A stretch of DNA of 15,567 bases from Zelonia costaricensis (Eukaryota > Euglenozoa > Kinetoplastea > Trypanosomatida > Trypanosomatidae): assembly GCA_030849075.1 (NCBI GenBank), contig JASAOO010002976.1, positions 1 to 15,567 of the forward strand, written 5' to 3'. The notes below the pieces were generated by a model. That model was not told the origin of the DNA and did not search any database. It saw only the letters and a list, made by a program, of their open reading frames with translations. Positions 1 through 7,600 of the stretch are shown piece after piece. Made by a program: the position numbers and the translations under genes. The number at the start of each line of letters is the position of its first letter. Position 1 is the first letter of the stretch.

Positions 1-410
1 GCAGCTCTGCTCTGCGAGGCGCGCCGCCCGATGGCACCGCGGAGAACACGGGGCGGGGGGGGGACGGGAGGTGCCCTCGTCCTCTGCCGCGCGATGCACC
101 CACGCAACTGCGCTTGTAGGACAGAGAAGAAGGTGCGCTGTGACGCAGTGGAGACAGCAGAAAAAAAAAAAAAGACCCCAAGCGACGCAGCTGGTGTTCG
201 CGTTGTCTGCCCAGCCGACGGCTGCTGCAGTGTGGTGAGAAGGTGAAAGGGGGGGGTGAAGAGCAAGTGGGCTGCAGGCTAAGGCGAGGCGAAGGGCGGA
301 GGGCTGATTCTGTTGTGTGAAGTATGGCGGGAGTGGGGGATACAGGGGTTAGGGGAGGGGGGGGAGTGGAGGGGCTAGGCGGCTAAGACAGCAACAGTGC
401 ACGCAGGTGA

Positions 411-444
411 GGGGTGGGGGTGGTGGTGGTGGTGGGGGGGGGGG
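411..444. repeat. G-rich (TGG)n low-complexity tract
   Basis: A run of G interrupted by single T, including four to five TGG units at about 421-433, flanked by G-runs. The plus strand carries four or more G-runs with one- or two-base loops, so it meets the simple G-quadruplex pattern. The minus strand, which would be the RNA sense, is a C/A polypyrimidine-like tract. Confidence 0.75.
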
Positions 445-876
445 CGCAAGAGAAGTGCGGCGAGGCGGCGGGGCAGAAAAGGACAAATGGAAGGCAGAGT
501 GTGGAAGGAAGACCAGGGACGGCGCAAAAGGCGCGAAGGAAGACGGCGAGGCAACAGCAAGCACAGACGCGCACTGCCACAAAAAAAAAGTGAGGAAAGC
601 ACGCACAAACAAAAGCAAACAAAAAACAGACACACACAAACACACGGTAGGAGTAGGGAGAAAAGAACTGGAGAAGAAGAAATGGAAAAGAGAGCAGCAG
701 GAGCGTTCACCGGTGCGTGCAAGCGCTGATGGTCACGGAAGTCGGCGAGGCACGCGAGGAAGGGAAATACAACTAAATCGTACCACGTCGAAGAAGCGAG
801 AACACACCGACACACCCACAGACACACTCGATCTCAAGAGCGCTACGAAGGGAGATGGGAGGGGGAGGGGGGGCCT

Positions 877-877
877 N
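877..877. other. Ambiguous base (n)
   Basis: A single undetermined base beside a G-run of the gene-free left flank. It probably marks a sequencing or assembly uncertainty in homopolymer DNA. It touches no gene. Confidence 0.95.
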
Positions 878-1070
878 CAGAGAGTCCGTGAGACGGAAGG
901 GGGGGGGGGGAGTGACGGGGGAGGCGTGAGGATGTGCGCACGTCTGGGCGGGGCGAACGGAGCGGCGATCGAAACGAGCGGGTGTACGGGAGAGGCCGAG
1001 AGTAGTCGTGCGGCTGCTACAGCGGGGGGGGGGGGGTACTGCTGGCGAAGAGTGCGGTAGCGGGGTATGG

Positions 1071-1094
1071 GAGTGCGAGTGCGAGTGCGAGTGA
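1071..1094. repeat. Hexamer tandem repeat (GAGTGC)~4
   Basis: Three perfect copies of GAGTGC followed by an imperfect fourth (GAGTGA). It lies in the gene-free left flank and would be a length-variable microsatellite. Confidence 0.85.
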
Positions 1095-2211
1095 GAGCGC
1101 AAGATGACAGTGCCGAGAAAAAGTGACCTTTATAGGGTACGCAGGACAGCCATCTAGCTTCTGTGCCTTGCGCAGGACGAGCGCACATGCGTGGCTGACT
1201 CTTCCATCGGGCACAAGGGCGAGCGTTGCCGCCTCGGTGGAGGGGAGGGGGGGAGAGGCAGAGGAAAGTGCCGACGCTTGGCCGGCCGTCTCACGTTGCG
1301 AGCGGCGTTTTGGCTTTTTTTCTTTCTGCGCCGCGTTAGCGAGTTTGCGTGTAGCGTCAACGCGGAGGTACGCGAGAGGACGAGAGCGCCAACATGTCCA
1401 TTGCACAGCAGCAAAAAAGGAAGCACCGCGAGTGGGGGCAGGAGGCGGCGGAGGGGGAGGGGGGGCGCTTCACGAGAGGCCTTCGCCTGCAGTTGCACGA
1501 CACAACACCTACTGCTGCTGGCCCATTACTCATAAAAAATGTGTTGGCGCTGTTTCTCTTCCGTTCCTTCACCACTGAGAGACGGAAACACTCCAGTACA
1601 ACAGGAGAGGCGCATGGGAAGCCGAAAAGAAGAAAAAAAGAAAGCCGGATGCCAGGCCAGTGCAGGGTGTTCGCGGTGGGGGGGGGGGGAAGTGTCATCG
1701 ACTGGTGGTGGAGCGGCGTGAAGGTTTCCGAGAAGCACGACCGCACGCAGGCATGCAAACGTGTTGCCCGTCAGCGCACGAAGAGCCCAAGAGAGAGAGA
1801 AAGAAGAAAAACAGTCGGTCTTGCACGTGGGACGTGGGCGAAGGAAAACAAAAAACGAGAACTTGGTTAGGGAGCACGACGCTGCACCGCCACGCAACAA
1901 AGACACGAACCGAATTGAAGCAGCAGCAGGGGGGCGGGGGGGAGGGAGGCTCAAGGGCGTGGCGCTCACACGGCGCAGAACGGTATGGAGTGCAACCGTC
2001 AGTTTGGCAATCTTCCATCTTCCACCCCCTCCCCCTCTCACCGACCATACGAGCGGTACTATTGCCTAGGCGGCTTTATCCTAGTGCGCCGCTTTCGAAG
2101 TCCCTCCCTCCCCCCTCCTCCCTCGCCTGACACAAAGGCAGGCCGGGAAACAAGGCGGCGCAGACCCCAGCAGTTTGGGCCGAACACCGCACACTCCCCT
2201 CTCGTCTAGCT

Positions 2212-4020
2212 TCACTCCCACACCTGCACCGAGCGGTCGTCGCTGATGGACACGAGCGGGCCGCCCTCGCTGGAGCCCCACGCGACGCTGAAGACGGGGC
2301 CCTTGCAGCTGCTGCTGCCGCCCCCCGCCTCCCCCGCCGACGCGGACACACACGCCTTCAGCACCTTCACGGCAGAAGAGGACGGCGATGACGCGGTGCT
2401 GAAGGTCGTCTGGGCCGCCGCGCGGGCCTCGTCGAGGTGAACGAGCAGGAGGTCGGAGTTGCGCCCGCTACCCACGGCGCAGAGCAGCCCACTCGGCGCG
2501 ATGGCCAGCCGCGCCCAGTTCATCATCACCGTGAGCTGCTCCGGTGCCACCGTAAACAGCGCCTTCGTGAATACGCGCGCGTCGCGGACGGCGATGGTGT
2601 TGTCTTTGCCCATGGACACGCACAGCTGGCCGTTTGAACTCACCCGCACGCACGTCGCAACCCGCTGGTGGGCGAGGGCCTCGCCGCTGCGCCCTGCCGT
2701 GCGCCGGTCCCACACGGTGATCTTGCCGTTGTAGTGGGCTGAGAAGACGGTGTCGCCCGCGACAGTGACGTCGTTGCACGTGCTCTGGCACAGCAGCGTC
2801 CGCAGCGACTCGCGGCGGCGCACGTCCCAGAGCTTGATGGTGCTGTCGGAGCTGGCGGTGAAGGCGTGCTGTGCGCTGGAAGACAGGCACGCGGCGACAA
2901 CCTTCTCGGTGTGTCCGGTCATCTCCAGCACCCGCAGTGTGTTCACGTCCCAGAAGCGCACGATGTGATCGGCGCAGCCGGCCAGCAAGTAGTGCGACGA
3001 GGCATCGAGCGAGAGGGCAATGCTGCTCGAGGAGAAGTACTTTTCCGCCTGCGTGCTCTGCCGGCTCCAGAGTCGGATGTACTTGTCCGTGCCGGAGGTG
3101 AGGAAGTGCTTGCCGTCGTCCAGCACGCAGAGACCGTGCAGGTTGCTGCCGTTGTGCGCCTCCGCGATGATCGCGGCGGCGCGGCTCGGCACCCCACCAA
3201 GGCGGGTCGCCGAGGCCATCGCGTAAGGGTCGGCTCGGTACGTCTGCGCGTTGTAGCTCGAGCCGAGTGCCGCCTCGCTGGCCTCGCCCTCCGCGTTGCT
3301 GTCCACCGCGCGCACGTCCTCGGCCATCGCTGCGCCTGCTGCGGCTCCCGCGCTACCGCCATCCTCGCCTTGCAGCGCTGCCACCGCCAGGCGACGGCGC
3401 AGCATCGTCAGCTCCGCCTCGAGGGTTTGGATGCGGTACTGGAGCTGGGCAATCTTCGCCTCGGCCGTCTTGGCATCGCGCTGGTTGCGGTCCGCCTCGC
3501 TGACGGTGAGCCGCACCCGGTCGTACTCATCTCGCAGCGAGGTGTACTCCTTGTGCAGCAGCTGCAGCTCGGCGGTGCGCTGCTCCAGGTCTGCCGACAC
3601 AGCATTCACGCGTCGCTGCAACTCCTCCCTCTCCTCCCGCAGTGCTCGCACCTCGCTGAGGCCCTTGTAGTACTCGCTATCTCGCTGCATGTACATCTGC
3701 AGCTGGTCCTGCAGCGCGTCCTTCTTCGCCTCCAGCTCACGCTCGCGCGAGGTCTGCACGGACGTGTTCGCCGCGGCCCGCTCCAGCTCCCGCACCCGCT
3801 CCGTGAGGCGGGTCTGCTCCATGCGCAGCTGCTGCCGCTCCTCCTCCACGGCTTGCAGGTGCAGCGCCGAGGCGTGCAGCGTGGCGTAGCTGTCAAAGAT
3901 GGACTGCGATGGCCGAAGCTCCACCGCGTTGCGGACCACCAGCTGACTCTCAATCTCACGCAGCCACGCCGGGGCCGACGACGGCGAAGCACCACCACCG
4001 CTGGACGAGAGAACCTGCAT
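2212..4020 (-). CDS. ATG16: ATG16-like autophagy protein (coiled coil + WD40)
   Basis: A 602-residue protein with the ATG16L layout. Residues 17-31 resemble the ATG5-binding helix (W19, I23, L27, R30, N31). Residues about 53-212 are a heptad-rich coiled coil, including DEYDRVRLTVSEAD (164-177), which resembles the end of the ATG16L1 coiled coil. A low-complexity linker runs to about 290, then seven WD-type blades end near residues 318, 358, 399, 437, 480, 527 and 601 (RLW, RFWD, KLWD, VWD, VRD, LLV, QVW). The segment STCNDVTVAGDTVFSAH (413-429) closely parallels the matching ATG16L1 blade. In other eukaryotes ATG16 binds ATG12-ATG5 and directs ATG8 lipidation at the phagophore membrane; the same role is inferred here. 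The start at 4020 is the only ATG upstream of the conserved helix. The frame stays open to about 4434 but without another ATG. Assignment is by motif reading, not a search. Confidence 0.92.
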   Translation of the reverse strand: MQVLSSSGGGASPSSAPAWLREIESQLVVRNAVELRPSQSIFDSYATLHASALHLQAVEEERQQLRMEQTRLTERVRELERAAANTSVQTSRERELEAKKDALQDQLQMYMQRDSEYYKGLSEVRALREEREELQRRVNAVSADLEQRTAELQLLHKEYTSLRDEYDRVRLTVSEADRNQRDAKTAEAKIAQLQYRIQTLEAELTMLRRRLAVAALQGEDGGSAGAAAGAAMAEDVRAVDSNAEGEASEAALGSSYNAQTYRADPYAMASATRLGGVPSRAAAIIAEAHNGSNLHGLCVLDDGKHFLTSGTDKYIRLWSRQSTQAEKYFSSSSIALSLDASSHYLLAGCADHIVRFWDVNTLRVLEMTGHTEKVVAACLSSSAQHAFTASSDSTIKLWDVRRRESLRTLLCQSTCNDVTVAGDTVFSAHYNGKITVWDRRTAGRSGEALAHQRVATCVRVSSNGQLCVSMGKDNTIAVRDARVFTKALFTVAPEQLTVMMNWARLAIAPSGLLCAVGSGRNSDLLLVHLDEARAAAQTTFSTASSPSSSAVKVLKACVSASAGEAGGGSSSCKGPVFSVAWGSSEGGPLVSISDDRSVQVWE

Positions 4021-4050
4021 TTGTGGGAGGGGGGAGGAGGAGAGAGAGAC
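4021..4050 (-). promoter_or_regulatory. Polypyrimidine tract abutting the ATG16 start codon
   Basis: On the coding strand this stretch is almost pure C/T and ends four to five bases before the ATG at 4020. It contains no AG. The first AG downstream is in codon 2 (ATGCAG). As a trans-splicing signal it would therefore remove the annotated start, so the main acceptor is expected further upstream. Tract visible in sequence; use as a signal inferred. Confidence 0.55.
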
Positions 4051-4174
4051 ACCCAAGTGCGCTGTGAATGCACCGTTTCTTTTCCCCTCTTCTTCTTTTC
4101 TGCTACTTGCTTCTGTCTTCGCGCGCGGATTGGCGCGATGCGTAGAGGCGAATCTCTGCCGCTTGTTTTCTTTT

Positions 4175-4280
4175 CTCCGTTGTAGGAGGGTTCCGTGGGA
4201 GACTCGTGGAGGTGTGCGGTGGGAGAGCGGGTGGCGTGGGCAAGGGTCGGCGAGGTCGCTCAGGAGAGGGACGCAATGAC
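4175..4280 (-). promoter_or_regulatory. Candidate spliced-leader acceptor region for ATG16
   Basis: The coding strand from about 4280 to 4182 is pyrimidine-rich and is followed by an AG at 4176-4175. This would give a 5' UTR of about 154 nt and keep the ATG at 4020. AG sites slightly nearer the gene (for example at 4163-4162) are also possible. The acceptor is inferred; no transcript ends can be seen. Confidence 0.4.
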
Positions 4281-4627
4281 GAGCTGGGGTGGAGGACACG
4301 TTGAGAAGTGCACCTGGACGAGCCAAGCTGGCACAGGGGTGGAGGGGAGGGGGAGGGCGCGAGGTTGGGGCCAACACAGGCTCGTCGAGGTGGTTGGGCA
4401 CGGAGACGGCGGGCTTCCCACGCCATCTCGACACATGTACTGTGTGAAAGCAACAACGCTTGTGTTTTTTTCCGAGTTACCTTTCAGCACTGAGGCGGTT
4501 GCGTCGCACCAACGACACAGAGTAGGAAGAAGAGAAGAGCTGCGGAGAGGAGTTCAGTGGTGGCAGAACGCAGACGCTCAAACATTCACAGGACAGCGTG
4601 CCTCCGCGCACGCCCTACCACTGTCTT

Positions 4628-4649
4628 CACCGCCACCGCCACCGCCACC
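4628..4649. repeat. (CCACCG)n tandem repeat in kinase 3' UTR
   Basis: Between three and four copies of a CACCGC hexamer run into a C-rich tail at about 4646-4658. It lies 45-66 bp past the kinase stop codon; the coding-strand RNA would read GGCGGU repeats. Confidence 0.75.
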
Positions 4650-4693
4650 CCCCACCCCCTCTCCATCCCGATGCATGCATTTGGAGGCTTTCG

Positions 4694-7600
4694 TCAGCCT
4701 CCGTTCGTTTGCTTCGGTGGTGCCTCCGGGGAAGCGGAGCGCTGCCGTGCGCGCTGCTGCTGGTGCTGCTGACGCCGCCGCTGCAGCTGCTGCCGCGTTG
4801 CCGCGCGACTTGTGACCCGCGTCGAGGTGCGCAGCCGCCGCTTGCTGCCCGATACCGGCGCCGCCGCGGTCCCGCGCGTCTCCTGCTGCGTCGCCGCGCG
4901 TGCGTCGCCGTCGTGCGCCCGCTCCTTCTTGTTGGCCTGTGGTGACAGCGGGGGAGTGTGCTCGCTGTTGCCCCCGCCTCCACCCCCGCCGCCGTCGCCG
5001 ACCCCCACGCGTTGCACTGCGCCTGCACGCAGGCGCCGCGCCGCGTTCCGCTGCTGACGCTGCAGCTGCCGAGGCCGCTGCTGCCGCTGCTGCTGAAGCG
5101 GCGCCACGGCGTGCGAAGGGCGCAGGCGGTGTTTGCGCCGTCCCAACACCGCGGAGGAGGCCAGCGCGTGCCGACGCTGTCGCTGCCGCCCAGGCGCGTC
5201 GCTGAGGACCCCGCTGGCATTGCTGCTGCCTTCGGCCATCGCAGCGAGCGGTGGCGAAGGCGGTGCACCACCTTCGGCAGCGGCGATGTCAGCGCTGCTG
5301 GTGGGCGGCCGCGGCCCGGCACTGCGCAGGTGGCGAGGCAGGCCGGGCGGATGCAGAAGCACGGGCGCACTTGCAACACCCGGTGCCCCGGTGTAGGCGG
5401 TGCCGGTCAGCGCCGGTCCCGCGGTACTGACCGAGGTCGTGAAGCTTGGCATCTGCGCAAAGGCATGCACGCTCTGCGGCGAGCTCAGGGTGAGGTTGCC
5501 GACCTCCATCGTCAGCCCGCCCAGTGCGGGATGGGGTGGCTGCATCGAGGGCGGCGCCGAGGTCGGGGCCGAGGCAGCGAAGGGCAGGGACATGCTGGGC
5601 AGCACGGGGCCACGCGCCGGCCTGCCACCGCCGCCGCCACCGGGGCTCTGCGGCTGCAGGGGCGGCGAGAGCGTCGTGTCCGGTGCACCGCCGGCGCGGC
5701 CCCGCTCGTGTCGGCCGCTCGCCTGCCCCTTCTTCTTTTTTCGTTGACTCGCACGTGAGGCCTGGGATGGCGTGGCCTGGCTGGCTGGGACGCGATGCAG
5801 GTGCACGCCGGAGACGCCCTGCGAGCCGCCCGTACCGCTTCCATAGTGCTGCCCCTTGCGCTGCGACGGCTGCGTCCCCGCCGTGTACGGGTGCTGCGAC
5901 GTGGAGAGCGACTGGCTCGCGAACCCCGGCGGCAACCGCATCTCCACCGTCTGCGTGTTGACATGTGCGTTGTAGTCGCTGTACCCCGGCGCGTAGTCGA
6001 ACACGGGCTGCTGCACCGCGTACTGGTAGCTGGGCGGAAACACCGGGGCCGCATCGAACGCGAATCCCAGCGGCGCGGCCCCCTCCGTGCGATGCCGCCC
6101 GCGCGTCTGGCGGGTACCCTGCGGCGCCGACAGCGAGAGGCGGCGCCGCTCCTGCTCGTTCTGCTTGAGGAAGAGCTGATGCTGGCGCATGTAGGACGTG
6201 CTCATGCCCGGCGGCATCGAAGCCGGCGTCGTGGGCATCGAGTACGCCACGGGGCGCTGCGACGGCGGTGGCGCGCCGGCCCGGGAGCGCGGCAGTGGGA
6301 CCTTGGGCGGGGCCGAGAAGCTCTGCGGCCCCCACCACTGTGGACCGGTGTACATCAGCGGCTGCTGCGGCACTGGCAACGGCACCGGGGCCCCCATCGC
6401 GGCTGCCGTCGCTGCCATCGCTGTCACGGGGGGCGGGAGGTCCATGCGCTGGCGTGCCGCGGCTGCCGGGGGCCGGCGCGGCGGCTCCGCGATGAGGGGC
6501 TGCGAGTCGGGGTTGCCGGCGCCCAGAACGGAGGGGCTCTGCGACGTGGCGGCGTTGGGCGCGGCGTGCGTGCCTCCCCTTGTCTGGCTCGCGACCGCTG
6601 GCAGGGGGGAAAGCGAGAAGGACTCGACGTCTTCCCAGGAGCCGCCGATGAGGGGCCCGCCCGAGCCGGAGGAGCGCGCGCCGTTGCTGCGCCACGTCCC
6701 GGTGGATGGCGTGCTGCAGGACGGTGCGTGGCGGAGGTGGAGGGGCGGCTGCGGGGTGGCCGGGGCAGCGCGACCCGCCAGCTCACCCACCGCGAGGTTC
6801 TTCTCGCGCGCCACCGCGTCGCCCTCGTCGACCTCCTCGACACAAACTGCTGGCGCGGCGTGGTCGTGATGCTGCTGCGGCGAGGGCGGCGTGGTGCGCA
6901 CCGGCGAGACGGAGGCGCGGTGTCGCAGCGAACCGTCACGGGAGGCGCTGCTGCTGGTCGCCAGCACGACGGCGGTCTCGAAGGGGCTGCCCGCCTTGCT
7001 GCCCCGGACGGAGCGCAGCGTGGCGCGACTCTGGCTGCCGCTGACCTCGCGCACCTGCGCGGCATCTTCCGCTTCACCGCCGGCGCCGGGCTCGGTGCGC
7101 TCGCGCGGGGCCAGCACGGGCAGAACGCCGCGCCGGTTGGCCGCCACCATCGCGTGCCACCGCTCCAGCGCCACGTCCGAGGCCTCGTTGCGGATGAACG
7201 GGTGCTGCAACAGCTCCGCCGGGGTCGGCCGCATCGCCGCGTTCATGTGCAGCGTCACTTGCAGCAGGTCGATGAGCAGCGGAGATGGGGTGCGGCCCCA
7301 GCGCCCCACACACGCACCACTGCTGGCGTACGACCCACTCGAGGAGCGCTGCGAGCGGTCCTCGTACGCACCGATGTTGCTGCTGCCCGGCTCCTCGCCC
7401 CCGTGCACCCCTTCCATATCCATGGCAGATGCACCATCGCCGTCGTCGCCGCTGTCGTCGGGGTTCATCTTTGCGCGGGCGGCAAAGACGTCGATGAGGG
7501 AGGGGCCGTCGCGGGGTTCCTCGCGCTGCCCAATGTACCAAACTACCGCCGCCGCCGTCATGTTGTGCACCTTGCGCCACGGCAGCACGCCGCCGGTGGC

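Larger units (their letters stand above)
1..2211. other. Gene-free left flank (ATG16 3' UTR and intergenic)
   Basis: About 2.2 kb with no open frame that resembles a protein. The frames present are low-complexity products of G-, A- and CA-rich DNA. The plus strand is purine-rich with many G-runs (50-63, 352-362, 411-444, 899-911, 1024-1036, 1679-1690) and an A-run near 162-174, so a minus-strand transcript would be pyrimidine-rich. This is the usual look of trypanosomatid intergenic DNA, with repeated potential splice and polyadenylation signals for the next gene to the left, which lies outside the window. Close to the ATG16 stop the bias reverses: 2010-2042 and 2101-2127 are pyrimidine-rich on the plus strand, so the start of the presumed ATG16 3' UTR is purine-rich. 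I see no tRNA, snoRNA or clear transposon. Confidence 0.7.
4021..4693. other. Intergenic region between kinase and ATG16 genes
   Basis: This 673-bp gap holds the presumed kinase 3' UTR (from 4693 leftwards) and the ATG16 5' UTR. By the usual trypanosomatid coupling of polyadenylation to the downstream acceptor, the kinase poly(A) site would fall somewhere around 4280-4600, giving a short 3' UTR. Apart from the pyrimidine tracts and a (CCACCG)n repeat, I see no gene. Confidence 0.7.

Noticed and set aside
407..1060. A 217-codon plus-strand frame containing a poly-Gly run
   Set aside because: It is produced by G-rich repeats, spans the ambiguous base at 877, and lies opposite to the transcription direction.
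1526..2041. A 171-codon minus-strand frame in the left flank
   Set aside because: Composition follows the simple purine/pyrimidine tracts (Pro, Ser, Phe, Arg runs). No conserved-looking segment and no supported start.
2866..4185. A 439-codon plus-strand frame antisense to ATG16
   Set aside because: Leu/Arg/Gln/His-rich shadow of the coiled-coil and WD40 coding sequence. No motif, and it runs against the transcription direction.
4021..4434. N-terminal extension of ATG16 upstream of 4020
   Set aside because: The frame is open but has no ATG (it begins at a GTG), the extension is not like any ATG16, and it would cross the likely splice acceptor region.
5289..6695. A 468-codon minus-strand frame overlapping the kinase tail in another phase
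   Set aside because: Low-complexity Arg/Ala/Pro product. The kinase frame is continuous here, so no frameshift needs to be invoked.
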